Position numbers and translations under genes: made by a program. The notes under the pieces were generated by a model. It had not been told where the DNA came from. It did not search any database and saw only the letters and a list, made by a program, of their open reading frames with translations. From PALSA-1006 sp964571195 (GTDB taxonomy: Bacteria > Pseudomonadota > Gammaproteobacteria > Burkholderiales > Gallionellaceae): a stretch of DNA of 64,000 nt. Positions 49,846 to 59,902 of this stretch are shown piece after piece. How positions within the stretch are numbered: position 1 is the first letter of the stretch; the number at the start of each line of letters is the position of its first letter. The stretch is from the NCBI GenBank assembly GCA_964571195.1, contig CAZNAD010000002.1, positions 62,001 through 126,000 on the forward strand, given 5' to 3'.

Positions 49846-51293
49846 CCTGCCAGTTTTTTCTTCAAGATGTCGTTGAGCTGCGCCGGATTCGCTTGGCCTT
49901 TGCTGGCTTTCATGGCGAGGCCGACGAAGAAGCCGAACAGCTTGTCTTTGCCGCTGCGGTACTCCGCGACCTTGTCGGCATTGGCCGACATGATCTCGTC
50001 CACGATCTTTTCGATGGCGCCCGCATCGGAGACCTGTTTCAAACCTTTGGTTTCGATGATCGCGTCCACTTCACCGCCTTCCGCCCACAGCGTGCGGAAC
50101 ACTTCTTTTGCGCCGGAATTGGAGATGGTGCCGTCCGCGATACGTTGCAGCATATTGCCGAGCTGTTGTGCGGAGATGGGGCAGCGTGCCATATCCAGAC
50201 CGTCGCGATTCAACTGCGCGCTGACTTCGCCGATGATCCAGTTGGCGCAGACTTTCGCCTGTCCCTTGTTGCCGCCTAGTGCGGCTTCAAAGAAATCCGC
50301 CATCTCGCGCGAGGTCGTAAGCAGGCTGGCATCGTAAGCGGAAAGGCCCAGCTCATTCACATAACGAGCCTGTTTGGCGAGTGGCAGCTCCGGCAGCGTG
50401 GCGCGCACTTGGGCTATCCAATCGGATGATATCTCCAGCGGCAGCAGATCGGGATCGGGGAAATATCGGTAGTCGTGCGCGTCTTCCTTGCTGCGCATCA
50501 TGCGTGTCTCGCCGGTATCCGGGTTGAACAGCACGGTTGCTTGCTGCACCTTGCCGCCATTTTCCAGCGTGTCGATCTGCCATTGCGCTTCGTAGTCGAT
50601 GGCCTGCTGCATGAACTTGAACGAGTTGAGGTTCTTGATCTCGCGGCGAGTACCGAGTGGCTGGCCGGGTTTGCGCACCGACACGTTCACATCGCAGCGG
50701 AACGAACCTTCCTGCATGTTGCCGTCGCAGATGCCGATCCAGCGCACCAGTGTATGCAGCGTTTTGGCATACGCCACCGCTTCGGCAGCGGAACACATAT
50801 CGGGTTCGGACACGATCTCCAGTAGCGGGGTGCCTGCACGATTGAGATCGATGCCGGTCACGCCTTGCGAGTCGCCGTGTACCGATTTGCCCGCATCCTC
50901 TTCCAAGTGGGCGCGCGTGATGCGTACGGTCTTTTCGTAAGGCTTCGCATTTCCAGATAGCGGTTCGACCTGGATGGTCAGTGCGCCCTGTCCGACAACG
51001 GGCAGATCCATCTGGCTGATCTGGTAGCCCTTGGGCAGGTCGGGGTAGAAGTAGTTCTTGCGCGCGAACACCGAACGCGGCGCGATGTGCGCCCCGGTGG
51101 CGAGGCCGAACTTGATGGCGCGCTCGACCGCACCTTTGTTCAACACCGGCAGCACGCCGGGCAATGCCAGACTCACCGCATCCGCCTGTGTGTTGGACTC
51201 CGCACCGAACGCGGTGGATGCCCCGGAGAAGATTTTTGTGTTGGTCGAGAGCTGGGTGTGTACTTCCAGTCCGATGACGATTTCCCAAGTCAT
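49842..51293 (-). CDS. gatB: aspartyl/glutamyl-tRNA amidotransferase subunit B
   Basis: This 483-residue subunit has the signature LPKGYQISQMDLP, conserved LEEDAGKS and DLNRAGTPLLEIVSEPD, and a C-terminal YqeY-like tail (about 330-480). It activates Glu-tRNAGln or Asp-tRNAAsn for transamidation with ammonia from GatA. Presence of GatCAB means Gln- or Asn-tRNA is made indirectly. A dispersed palindrome separates it from gatA. Confidence 0.98.
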   Translation of the reverse strand: MTWEIVIGLEVHTQLSTNTKIFSGASTAFGAESNTQADAVSLALPGVLPVLNKGAVERAIKFGLATGAHIAPRSVFARKNYFYPDLPKGYQISQMDLPVVGQGALTIQVEPLSGNAKPYEKTVRITRAHLEEDAGKSVHGDSQGVTGIDLNRAGTPLLEIVSEPDMCSAAEAVAYAKTLHTLVRWIGICDGNMQEGSFRCDVNVSVRKPGQPLGTRREIKNLNSFKFMQQAIDYEAQWQIDTLENGGKVQQATVLFNPDTGETRMMRSKEDAHDYRYFPDPDLLPLEISSDWIAQVRATLPELPLAKQARYVNELGLSAYDASLLTTSREMADFFEAALGGNKGQAKVCANWIIGEVSAQLNRDGLDMARCPISAQQLGNMLQRIADGTISNSGAKEVFRTLWAEGGEVDAIIETKGLKQVSDAGAIEKIVDEIMSANADKVAEYRSGKDKLFGFFVGLAMKASKGQANPAQLNDILKKKLAG

Positions 51294-51369
51294 AAATAAA
51301 ACCTTTTCACCACATAACCAGCGACTTGGCTGGCGTCTTTTGCCAGCTTAGTCGAATGGCTAGTTGTTT

Positions 51370-51438
51370 CATCAGAGGCACAGAGACACAGGGGAAGCGC
51401 AGAGAAAAATCTCTGTGTCTCTGTGTCTCTGTGGTTGA
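51370..51438. repeat. 'acacagag' palindromic element between gatA and gatB
   Basis: A left arm rich in CAGAGGCACAGAGACACAG and a right arm rich in CTCTGTGTCTCTGTGT form a large imperfect palindrome with a short centre. It is the same family as the element between rnfC and rnfD (18265-18380). It would make a strong RNA stem in the gat transcript. Confidence 0.82.
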
Positions 51439-51446
51439 TTGTTTTC

Positions 51447-52901
51447 TCATATCCCATTCGGAGCTCGCGTGTGCCAATCCGTCGCCAGTTGATATTGGTG
51501 CGCCACGTTCAGCATGCGCGCTTCGTCGAAATAGTTGCCGATGATCTGCAATCCCACCGGCATGTTGTTGTCGCCGAAACCGCAGGGGATGGACATGCCG
51601 GGCAGGCCGGCGAGGTTCACCGCGATGGTGTAGATATCGGACAGATACATCTGTACCGGGTCGTCGCCTTTTTCGCCCAGCTTGAACGCGGTGGACGGTG
51701 AGGTCGGCCCCATGATGACGTCGCATTGTTTATAGGCTTCGGTGAAATCCTGCGCGATCAGGCGGCGGATCTTCTGTGCTTGCAAATAATAGGCGTCGTA
51801 ATAACCATGGCTCAGTACATAGGTGCCTATCATGATGCGGCGCTTCACTTCCGCGCCGAAACCCTGCGCGCGGCTCTTTTCGTACATATTGGCTAGATCG
51901 GTGTATTCCGGGGCACGGTAGCCGTAGCGCACGCCGTCGAAGCGCGACAGGTTGCTCGACGCTTCCGCCGGAGCCAGCACGTAGTACACCGGTACGGACA
52001 GTTTGGAATTCGGCAGTGAAATATCAACAATCGTCGCACCAAGTTTCTTGTATTCGGCGATGGCGGCCTCGACTGCCTTTGCCACGTCTGTCCCCATCCC
52101 TTCTGCGAAGAATTCCTTGGGCAGACCGATGCGCAGGCTGGTCAGCGGTTTGTTCAAGTCGCGCGCGTAATCTTCTTTGTCACGTTGCAGGCTGGTGGAA
52201 TCGCGCTCGTCGAACCCGGCCATCACATTCATCATCAGCGCCAAATCTTCGGCGCTACGCGCCATCGGCCCGGCCTGATCCAGACTGGAAGCGAAGGCGA
52301 TCATGCCGTAACGCGACACCACGCCGTAGGTCGGTTTCAGGCCGGAGATGCCGCACAGCGCGGCGGGTTGGCGGATGGAGCCGCCGGTATCGGTGCCGGT
52401 GGCGGCTGCGCATAGACGCGCGGCCACCGCTGCTGCCGTGCCGCCGGAAGAGCCGCCGGGTACACGCGCCGTGTCCCACGGGTTCTTCACTGTGCCGTAG
52501 TAAGAGGTCTCATTCGACGAGCCCATGGCGAACTCGTCCATGTTGGTCTTGCCGAGGTTGATCGCACCCGCGTTATTGAATTGCGAGATCACATGCGCGT
52601 CGTAGGGCGATACGAAGTTGTGCAGCATCTTCGAGCCGCAGGTGGTGAGCCAGCCTTGCGCGCAGAAAATGTCTTTTTGCGCGAATGGGATGCCGGTGAG
52701 CGCCTCGGCTTTGCCCGCCGCGATGCGGGCATCGGCGGCTTTGGCCTGCGCCAGCGAAACTTCCGGCTGCAATGTGATGTAGGCATTCAGCGCTGGATTT
52801 AACTTGGCGATGCGGTCGAGATAGAGCTGCGTCAGTTCGACGCTGGATACTTTTTTGGCGCGCAGGGCGTCGCCGAGTTGTTTGAGGCTGGATTCGAACA
52901 T
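51447..52901 (-). CDS. gatA: aspartyl/glutamyl-tRNA amidotransferase subunit A
   Basis: This 484-residue amidase-signature enzyme releases ammonia from glutamine. The Ser-cisSer-Lys triad lies in FAQKDIF (Lys, about 77) and GGSSGGTAAAVAARL (about 150-165), with GTDTGGSIRQPA following. It is downstream of gatC by six bases and separated from gatB by a repeat element of about 70 bp. Confidence 0.98.
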   Translation of the reverse strand: MFESSLKQLGDALRAKKVSSVELTQLYLDRIAKLNPALNAYITLQPEVSLAQAKAADARIAAGKAEALTGIPFAQKDIFCAQGWLTTCGSKMLHNFVSPYDAHVISQFNNAGAINLGKTNMDEFAMGSSNETSYYGTVKNPWDTARVPGGSSGGTAAAVAARLCAAATGTDTGGSIRQPAALCGISGLKPTYGVVSRYGMIAFASSLDQAGPMARSAEDLALMMNVMAGFDERDSTSLQRDKEDYARDLNKPLTSLRIGLPKEFFAEGMGTDVAKAVEAAIAEYKKLGATIVDISLPNSKLSVPVYYVLAPAEASSNLSRFDGVRYGYRAPEYTDLANMYEKSRAQGFGAEVKRRIMIGTYVLSHGYYDAYYLQAQKIRRLIAQDFTEAYKQCDVIMGPTSPSTAFKLGEKGDDPVQMYLSDIYTIAVNLAGLPGMSIPCGFGDNNMPVGLQIIGNYFDEARMLNVAHQYQLATDWHTRAPNGI

Positions 52902-52907
52902 GGCGGT

Positions 52908-53195
52908 TTACTCGATGACCTGCGGAACCAGATACAATCCGCCTTCGGTTTGCGGCGCGATGGCCTGAAATGCCTCGCGCTGGTCTGTTTCGGTGACTTT
53001 GTCTTCGCGCAGGCGCTGGGCCAGATCCTGGCTGTGCGACATCGGCTCGATACCGCGAGTATCGACCGCCTGCATCTCGGCGATCAGCCCGAAGATATTC
53101 GAGAGCTGGGCTTGGGCGGCTTGCATCTCCTGTTCGGTCATCGCCAAGCGGGCGAGACGGGCGACTTTTTCTACATCGGCTAAGCTCAAAGACAT
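52908..53195 (-). CDS. gatC: aspartyl/glutamyl-tRNA amidotransferase subunit C
   Basis: This 95-residue chaperone-like subunit stabilises the GatA-GatB complex. Typical segments are VEKVARLARLAMTEQEMQ and DTRGIEPMSHSQDLAQRLREDKVTE. It is first in gatCAB and divergent from mreB. Confidence 0.96.
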   Translation of the reverse strand: MSLSLADVEKVARLARLAMTEQEMQAAQAQLSNIFGLIAEMQAVDTRGIEPMSHSQDLAQRLREDKVTETDQREAFQAIAPQTEGGLYLVPQVIE

Positions 53196-53281
53196 GGTGT
53201 GTAACGCTTTATCAAAACGAGCTTAATAGGTTATCATAAACACCTTTAGAGACGCACCCCTTCTACACTTGAGGCTTGAAC

Positions 53282-54325
53282 ATGCTGAATTACTTCAACG
53301 GTTACTTTTCCAACGATCTGGCGATTGACCTGGGTACGGCGAATACGCTGATCTGGTTGCGTGGACAAGGTATCGTTCTGGACGAACCGTCCGTCGTGGC
53401 AATCCGTCAGGAAGGCGGCCCCAACGGCAAGAAAGTAATCCAGCAAGTCGGTCTGGCGGCGAAGCAGATGCTGGGACGTACGCCCGGCAACATCACCGCT
53501 ATCCGCCCGATGAAAGACGGCGTGATCGCCGACTTCACCGTGACCGAGCAAATGCTCAAGCAATTCATCCGCCGCGTGCACAAATCCAGCATCTTTACCC
53601 CCAGTCCGCGCATCGTCATCTGTGTGCCCTGTGGCTCTACTCAGGTCGAGCGCCGCGCGATTCGCGAATCTGCCTTTGGTGCAGGCGCACGCCGTGTCGA
53701 GCTGATCGAAGAGCCGATGGCGGCCGCGATCGGTGCCGACCTGCCTGTTGAAGACGCGACTGGCTCGATGGTGGTGGATATCGGTGGCGGTACCACCGAA
53801 GTGGGTGTGATCTCCTTGGGTGGTGCGGTGTACTCCGGTTCCGTGCGTGTCGGCGGTGACAAGTTCGACGAAGCCATCATCAACTACATCCGCCGCAACT
53901 ACGGCATGCTGATCGGCGAAACCACCGCCGAGCAGATCAAGAAAGAAATCGGTTCCGCCTTCCCCGGCAGCGAAGTACGCGAAATGGAAGTGAATGGCCG
54001 TAACTTGGCCGAAGGTGTGCCACGCAGTTTCACGATCTCCAGCAACGAAATCCTCGAAGCGTTGACCGACCCGCTCAACAGCATCGTCAGCGCGGTGAAG
54101 ACCGCACTGGAGCAGACCCCGCCGGAACTCGGTGCGGATATCGCCAGCAAGGGCATGGTGCTGACCGGCGGCGGTGCGCTGTTGCGCGATATCGACCGTC
54201 TGCTGATGGAAGAGACTGGTCTGCCAGTCGTGATTGCCGACGATCCGCTTACCTGTGTGGTGCGCGGCTCCGGCAAGGCGCTGGAGCGCATGGACAAGTT
54301 CAGCGGCATCTTCGCAAGCGATTGA
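53282..54325 (+). CDS. mreB: rod-shape actin homologue MreB
   Basis: This 347-residue protein has the actin-type phosphate loops DLGTANTLIW and VDIGGGTTEVGVISLGG, plus the N-terminal amphipathic membrane-binding start MLNYFNGYFSNDL. I chose ATG 53282, seven bases after GAGG; a TTG six bases upstream is less likely. It polymerises under the membrane and guides the elongation machinery encoded downstream. Confidence 0.98.
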   Translation: MLNYFNGYFSNDLAIDLGTANTLIWLRGQGIVLDEPSVVAIRQEGGPNGKKVIQQVGLAAKQMLGRTPGNITAIRPMKDGVIADFTVTEQMLKQFIRRVHKSSIFTPSPRIVICVPCGSTQVERRAIRESAFGAGARRVELIEEPMAAAIGADLPVEDATGSMVVDIGGGTTEVGVISLGGAVYSGSVRVGGDKFDEAIINYIRRNYGMLIGETTAEQIKKEIGSAFPGSEVREMEVNGRNLAEGVPRSFTISSNEILEALTDPLNSIVSAVKTALEQTPPELGADIASKGMVLTGGGALLRDIDRLLMEETGLPVVIADDPLTCVVRGSGKALERMDKFSGIFASD

Positions 54326-54340
54326 TCTGTAGTTCCCCCC

Positions 54341-55246
54341 TTGGACAGCAATCCTTCTTTCCGCTTCTTTAATCGCGGCCCAAGCGCGGTCGTGCGCTTG
54401 GTGTTCTTCGTTGTACTTTCGTTGCTGCTGCTGTTCGTCGATGCGCGTTTCAAATATCTGGAGTCTGCGCGCACGGTCATCTCCATCATCGTTTATCCCT
54501 TCCAGCGCCTGACCACTCTTCCGGGCATGGTGTGGCATGAGGTCAGTGTCCATTTCGAAACCCAGAGCCACCTGCTTCAGGAGAACACGCGCTTGCGCGA
54601 GCAACACAGCGTGGATGCGGCCCAGCTCAACCAGTTGCAGGTGTTGCAGGTGGAGAACGCGCAGTTGCTGCGTTTGTCCGAAATGCCGCAGCGCGTGGGT
54701 TATCCGATGCAGATGGCCGAAGTCATCTATGTGGATCGCGATATTTTCAAGCGCAAGGTCATCATCAACAAGGGCGCGCAGGCCAGTGTTCAACTGGGGC
54801 AGGTAGTGATCGACGATATCGGCGTGGTCGGGCAGGTCACTCGCGTCTATCCTTGGCTGGCGGAAGTCACCCTGCTGACCGATAAAGATCATGCCGTGCC
54901 GGTACAGATCCTGCGCAACGGCATCCGATCCGTGGTATTCGGTTCTGGGGATGTCGGGCAGTTGGCGCTGCGTTATATGCCCATCAGCTCTGACATCCAG
55001 AGCGGCGATGTGCTGGTCACTTCCGGCATCGACGGTACCTATCCGGCCGGACTGCCGGTGGCCAAGGTGATCAAGATCGAGCGCGATCCGGCCTACCCGT
55101 TCGCGCGCATCACCTGCGAGCCGATGGCCGGGGCGGACAGACACCGTTATCTGTTGGTCGTGTCGGGGCTGCCACAATTGCCACCGCGCCCGGAGACGGA
55201 AAACAATGAAAAAACCAAAGCTGCGGGCAAGCAGGAGAAGCCATGA
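54341..55246 (+). CDS. mreC: rod-shape protein MreC
   Basis: This 301-residue bitopic protein has a transmembrane helix (about 17-35), a periplasmic coiled coil (about 60-105; ENTRLREQHSVDAAQLNQLQ) and a beta domain (about 110-275). The start is a TTG with a weak ribosome-binding site, but the encoded N-terminus MDSNPSFRFFNRGPS matches the family, supporting it. It links MreB to PBP2. It overlaps mreD by four bases. Confidence 0.93.
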   Translation: MDSNPSFRFFNRGPSAVVRLVFFVVLSLLLLFVDARFKYLESARTVISIIVYPFQRLTTLPGMVWHEVSVHFETQSHLLQENTRLREQHSVDAAQLNQLQVLQVENAQLLRLSEMPQRVGYPMQMAEVIYVDRDIFKRKVIINKGAQASVQLGQVVIDDIGVVGQVTRVYPWLAEVTLLTDKDHAVPVQILRNGIRSVVFGSGDVGQLALRYMPISSDIQSGDVLVTSGIDGTYPAGLPVAKVIKIERDPAYPFARITCEPMAGADRHRYLLVVSGLPQLPPRPETENNEKTKAAGKQEKP

Positions 55247-55761
55247 GTAACGACTTCCCCAAAGACCAGGAGTTTCTGTTGCCGGCCAGCGGCCTGTTTA
55301 TTACCCTCAGCCTGTTCGTCGCGATTCTGCTGGATTGGCTGCCTTGGCAGGGATGGGCGCTGATCCTGAAGCCGGACTTCGTGGCGCTGGTGTTGTTGTA
55401 CTGGTGTACGCATAAGCCCTATCACGTCGGCATCGGTATTGCCTGGACGGTGGGCATCTTTGCCGATGTGGCGGATGCCAGCCTGTTCGGCCAGCATGCT
55501 CTGGCTTACGCGGTGTTGGCCTTCGGCGGCGCGGTGCTGCACCGTCGTATCCAGATGTTCGATCTGCGCCAGCAAACCATGCAGATATTCCCGCTGTTGT
55601 TGATCAGCTATGCCGTCTATGCGGCGGTGCATTGGCAGGTGCGCGGCATCATGATGTGGGAATATTTTCTGGGATGTGTGGTCTCCGCCGCGTTGTGGAT
55701 ACCGCTGACCATCCTGTTGCAGATGTTGCGCCGTCCCCGGTCTGACCCGAACGAGTTATGA
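55243..55761 (+). CDS. mreD: rod-shape protein MreD
   Basis: This 172-residue integral membrane protein has about five helices, with WLPWQGWALILKPDFVALVLLYW matching MreD. It is part of the elongasome. Overlaps both mreC and mrdA starts by four bases (ATGA), indicating tight translational coupling. Confidence 0.95.
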   Translation: MSNDFPKDQEFLLPASGLFITLSLFVAILLDWLPWQGWALILKPDFVALVLLYWCTHKPYHVGIGIAWTVGIFADVADASLFGQHALAYAVLAFGGAVLHRRIQMFDLRQQTMQIFPLLLISYAVYAAVHWQVRGIMMWEYFLGCVVSAALWIPLTILLQMLRRPRSDPNEL

Positions 55762-57653
55762 GTCGCCGCGTCGAGCTGAAAAACCATCAGCGCGAAATCT
55801 ATTACTTCCGTTTGCGCCTGATGCTGAGTCTGGGTTTTGTGCTGGTCATGCTGGTCATGCTGCTGTTGCGTTTCACTTATTTGCAGCTGATCAAGCACGA
55901 CCATTTCCAGACCATGGCGGAGAGCAACCGTATCGCGGTGGTGCCCATTGTGCCCAACCGTGGGCTGATCCTGGATCGCAACGGCGTGGTGCTGGCGCGC
56001 AATTATTCCGGTTACACACTGGAGATCGCTTCGCGCAAAGTGGCCAATCTGGAAGCGACCATCAACGAACTGTCCACACTGGTCGATATCCAGCCCAAGG
56101 ATCGCAAGCGTTTCAAGAAGCTGCTGGCGGAGAGCCGCAACTTCGATACCTTGCCGATCCGCAATCGGTTGAGCGACGAGGAAGTGGCGCGTTTTGCGGC
56201 ACAGCGCTACCGTTTTCCGGGCGTGGAAATCAAAGCGCGCCTGTTCCGCGAATATCCTTTCGGTCAGGGCACTTCGCATCTGATTGGTTATATCGGTCGC
56301 ATCAACGAAAAAGACGTCGATCAGTTGAAAGAGGACGATATCGCGTCCAACTATCTGGGGTCCGACTACATCGGCAAGACCGGGCTGGAACAGAGCTACG
56401 AGAAAGAGCTGCACGGCACCACCGGTTTCGAACAGGTCGAGGTGGATGCCGGCGGGCGCGCGGTACGTGCGCTGTCGCGCAGTGCGCCGAAATCCGGCAA
56501 CACGCTTGTGCTCACGCTGGATGCCAAGTTGCAGGAAGTGGCGGAACAGGCTTTCGGGGCCTACCGGGGTGCGCTGGTGGCGATCGACCCGAACAATGGC
56601 GATATCCTCGCCTTTGTCAGCAAGCCGGGTTATGACCCCAATCTGTTCATCGACGGTATCGATACCGAGAACTGGGAAGCGCTCAACAGTTCGCTGGATG
56701 TCCCGCTTAACAATCGTGCTTTGCGCGGCCAGTATCCGCCGGGGTCGACCATCAAGCCGTTTATGGCCCTGGCGGGGCTATATAACAAGCGCTCGCCGAG
56801 TTATACCATCGGCGACCCTGGCTACTACACTTTGCCCGGTAATCGGCACCAGTACCGCGACTGGAAGAAAGGCGGGCATGGCAGCGTGGATATGTTCAAA
56901 TCCATCGTCATTTCCTGCGATACCTACTATTACGGCCTGGCGACCGAGCTGGGTATAGACAAGATGCACAGTTACCTGTCGCAGTTCGGTTTCGGCAAGA
57001 AGACCGGTGTGGATATGGAGGGCGAGGTGTCCGGCCTGCTCCCCTCGCAGCAATGGAAGATGAATCGGCACAAACAGATATGGTATCCCGGCGATACCGT
57101 TTCGGCGGGGATTGGGCAGGGATACAACCTGGTCACGCCGTTGCAGCTCGCTTCGGCGACCGCGACACTGGCTAACGGTGGCGTGGGTTACAAGCCCCAT
57201 TTCGTGAAGCATATCGAGCGTCCTTCCGGCAATGCTGCCGAACAGGAAAATGTGCCTTCGGTCGATATCCATATCGATCCGCAACATATCGATCTGGTTA
57301 AACGCGCGATGGAAGCGGTCACCAAGCCGGGCGGAACGGCAGCAGGAGCGGGTTCCGGTGCGCCTTACCGCATGGCCGGTAAGACCGGAACGGCGCAGGT
57401 GATCGGCATGAAGCAGGGAGAAAAATACGACGAGAAGAAGATCTCGGAATATTTCCGTGACCATGCTTGGTTCATCGCGTTTGCGCCGGTGGAAAAACCA
57501 ACCATCGCGCTGGCGGTGTTGGCCGAGAATGGTGGCCATGGCGGATCGACCGCAGCACCAATCGCGCGCAAGGTGCTGGATTATTATCTGCTGGGCAAGA
57601 TCCCCCAGCCGTTGCAGGCCGTGGTGGAGAAAGAGGGATCTGAAAATGATTGA
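55758..57653 (+). CDS. mrdA: penicillin-binding protein 2 (peptidoglycan transpeptidase)
   Basis: This 631-residue class B PBP has a membrane helix (about 22-42), a pedestal domain (about 60-240) and a transpeptidase domain. The catalytic serine lies in PPGSTIKPF (about 330), the second motif in SCDTY (about 388) and the KTGTAQ motif at about 540. It cross-links side-wall murein together with RodA. It overlaps mreD and is followed by rodA after 57 nt. Confidence 0.97.
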   Translation: MSRRVELKNHQREIYYFRLRLMLSLGFVLVMLVMLLLRFTYLQLIKHDHFQTMAESNRIAVVPIVPNRGLILDRNGVVLARNYSGYTLEIASRKVANLEATINELSTLVDIQPKDRKRFKKLLAESRNFDTLPIRNRLSDEEVARFAAQRYRFPGVEIKARLFREYPFGQGTSHLIGYIGRINEKDVDQLKEDDIASNYLGSDYIGKTGLEQSYEKELHGTTGFEQVEVDAGGRAVRALSRSAPKSGNTLVLTLDAKLQEVAEQAFGAYRGALVAIDPNNGDILAFVSKPGYDPNLFIDGIDTENWEALNSSLDVPLNNRALRGQYPPGSTIKPFMALAGLYNKRSPSYTIGDPGYYTLPGNRHQYRDWKKGGHGSVDMFKSIVISCDTYYYGLATELGIDKMHSYLSQFGFGKKTGVDMEGEVSGLLPSQQWKMNRHKQIWYPGDTVSAGIGQGYNLVTPLQLASATATLANGGVGYKPHFVKHIERPSGNAAEQENVPSVDIHIDPQHIDLVKRAMEAVTKPGGTAAGAGSGAPYRMAGKTGTAQVIGMKQGEKYDEKKISEYFRDHAWFIAFAPVEKPTIALAVLAENGGHGGSTAAPIARKVLDYYLLGKIPQPLQAVVEKEGSEND

Positions 57654-57710
57654 CCCTCGGTATGGGCGCGTTGAAATCTGGCAGATTTCCTCAATGGAGG
57701 GGATAAGGCG

Positions 57711-58808
57711 ATGAATAAAAGGGAACTGCAACGCCGTTTCATGGCACATCTTGATCCGGTGCTGTTGTTGGCGCTCGGCCTGCTATTACTGGTGAGCCTG
57801 GTGCTAATATACAGCGCCAGCGACGGCGACTGGATGCGTGTCTCCGGCCAGTTCGTCAATATTCTGGTGGCGTTCGTCGCCTTGTGGCTGGTCGCCAATA
57901 TGCCTTTGCATTACCTGATCCGCAGCGCGGTGCCGATCTATATTTTCGGCATGACGCTGCTGATCTGTGTAGCTCTGTTCGGCGAGATCAGTCACGGTGC
58001 GCGCCGCTGGCTGAACATCGGCGTCGCCACCATACAGCCCTCGGAACTGATGAAGATCGCTGTGCCGTTGATGATGGCCTGGTACTTCGAGAAACACGAG
58101 GCGACACTGACGCTGAAAAACTATTTCGTCGCGGCATTATTGTTGCTGTTACCGGTGGCCTTGATTGCGCGCCAGCCAGATCTGGGGACTTCCCTCCTGA
58201 TCGGGGCGAGCGGGTTCTATGTGTTGTTCCTGGCCGGCCTAAGCTGGCGCGTCATGCTAGGCATGTTGTTGATGGCCATCGCCAGTGCGCCGTTCCTGTG
58301 GTCCATGCTGCACGATTACCAGCGTCACCGTATCCTGATGCTGTTCGATCCCTCGCAGGATGCGCTGGGCAAGGGGTATCACACCATCCAGGGCATGATC
58401 GCGGTCGGCTCGGGTGGTTTCCTCGGCAAAGGATATCTGGATGGCTCGCAGACCCATCTGGATTTCTTGCCGGAACGAACCACCGATTTCATCTTCGCAG
58501 TGTGGTCAGAAGAGTTCGGATTTGTCGGCAATCTGATCCTGCTTGGCCTGTACATCTTCGTCATTGGGCGCGGGTTCGTCATTACCGCCAATGCCTCGAC
58601 CTATTTCACGCGGTTGATGGCCGGCAGTATCACGCTCACTTTCTTTACCTACGCCTTCGTCAACATGGGCATGGTCAGCGGCATCCTGCCGGTGGTCGGC
58701 GTGCCGTTGCCGCTGGTGAGTTACGGCGGCACATCGATGCTTACCTTGTTGCTCGGATTTGGTATGCTGATGAGTATTCACACCCACAAGCAGTTGGTTA
58801 AAACCTAA
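57711..58808 (+). CDS. rodA: peptidoglycan glycosyltransferase RodA
   Basis: This 365-residue SEDS glycosyltransferase has about ten helices. Family motifs include GARRWLNIGVATIQPSELMKI, ARQPDLGTSLLIG with the catalytic-loop aspartate, AVGSGGFLGKGYLDGSQT and PLPLVSYGGTS. A GGAG site precedes the ATG. It works with PBP2 in lateral wall synthesis. Confidence 0.97.
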   Translation: MNKRELQRRFMAHLDPVLLLALGLLLLVSLVLIYSASDGDWMRVSGQFVNILVAFVALWLVANMPLHYLIRSAVPIYIFGMTLLICVALFGEISHGARRWLNIGVATIQPSELMKIAVPLMMAWYFEKHEATLTLKNYFVAALLLLLPVALIARQPDLGTSLLIGASGFYVLFLAGLSWRVMLGMLLMAIASAPFLWSMLHDYQRHRILMLFDPSQDALGKGYHTIQGMIAVGSGGFLGKGYLDGSQTHLDFLPERTTDFIFAVWSEEFGFVGNLILLGLYIFVIGRGFVITANASTYFTRLMAGSITLTFFTYAFVNMGMVSGILPVVGVPLPLVSYGGTSMLTLLLGFGMLMSIHTHKQLVKT

Positions 58809-58819
58809 GGAGCCCACCA

Positions 58820-59884
58820 ATGAAGAAGCAGATCGCTTTGCTATTAATTGCAGTCCTCAGCCTGACAGGGTGTGCGGGGGGAGCCAAACAAAGAGCGGGA
58901 AAGAGTAAGGCTCCTGTCGTGGATCTCGCCTCCGGTCCGGGCAGCGTGGCCGTGCCTCCGGCAGAACCGGCAACGGGAGCCGTCTACCAAGCCGATCCTG
59001 TCCCTGCGCCAGAGGATGCGACTGCGCCTCGTAACTTGGAAGCTGCGGCAGCGCCTGCGCCGGTTCAATCGGGTGGTGGAGGGTATCTGGCTGGCGACGG
59101 TCCCGGCACGGAGACACCGGTCAATCTGGATGATATTCCCGATGCCGTGCCCAAAGCGGAGCCGCTGCATCGTTACGCCAACCGCGAATACACGGCCTTG
59201 GGCAAAACTTACAAACCGCTGGAGAGTACCGGGAACTATAAAGAAGTCGGTATCGCGTCTTGGTACGGCAAGAAATTCCACGGGCAACGCACTTCCATTG
59301 GCGAGGTATACGACATGTATGCCATGACGGCCGCGCATCCTACGTTACCCATTCCAAGTTATGCGCGTGTCACCAATGTGGCTACCCAGAAATCCGTGGT
59401 GGTACGGGTGAACGACCGCGGGCCGTTTCTGCATGATCGCATCATTGATCTTTCCTACACGGCAGCCCATAAACTCGGGATCGTGAATGACGGCAGTGCC
59501 AAGGTCGAGGTGGAAAGCATCGCAGTCGATGGCTCCGCCACGCTCACTGTTTCAACGGAGCTGAGTGTTCCGGGCAAGGCGGTTTCGCCTGTCGTTGAAC
59601 CGGAGGAGCCGGTTATTGCCGCTGCACCTGTACCCGCGCCTGCTGCTCCAGCGGCAGGCAAGGTGTATCTGCAACTCGGGGCATTCAAGTCGTCACAGGG
59701 CGCGGAGAGTTTTCTGGTTAAGATGCGCTCTACTCTGGGGGAAGGGAGGCCGATCAGTCTGATAGAGAAAGATGGCCTGCAAAGGGTGCATCTCGGCCCT
59801 TATGCCACGCAGAAAGAGGCTCGTGCCGCCAGTGAGAAATTGAAGACCCGTTTGGGTTTCAAACCTTATATCAGCGTGCGCTGA
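58820..59884 (+). CDS. rlpA: RlpA-type lytic transglycosylase lipoprotein
   Basis: This 354-residue lipoprotein has a lipobox LSLTGC (Cys18), a disordered Pro/Ala linker (about 25-130), a double-psi beta-barrel RlpA domain (about 135-235; GIASWYGKKFHGQRTSIGE, VRVNDRGPFLHDRIIDLS) and a C-terminal SPOR domain (about 275-354). It cleaves denuded glycan at the septum in studied species. It follows rodA by 11 nt with AAGGAG. Confidence 0.94.
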   Translation: MKKQIALLLIAVLSLTGCAGGAKQRAGKSKAPVVDLASGPGSVAVPPAEPATGAVYQADPVPAPEDATAPRNLEAAAAPAPVQSGGGGYLAGDGPGTETPVNLDDIPDAVPKAEPLHRYANREYTALGKTYKPLESTGNYKEVGIASWYGKKFHGQRTSIGEVYDMYAMTAAHPTLPIPSYARVTNVATQKSVVVRVNDRGPFLHDRIIDLSYTAAHKLGIVNDGSAKVEVESIAVDGSATLTVSTELSVPGKAVSPVVEPEEPVIAAAPVPAPAAPAAGKVYLQLGAFKSSQGAESFLVKMRSTLGEGRPISLIEKDGLQRVHLGPYATQKEARAASEKLKTRLGFKPYISVR

Positions 59885-59902
59885 GTTAACCAGAAAAACA
59901 AG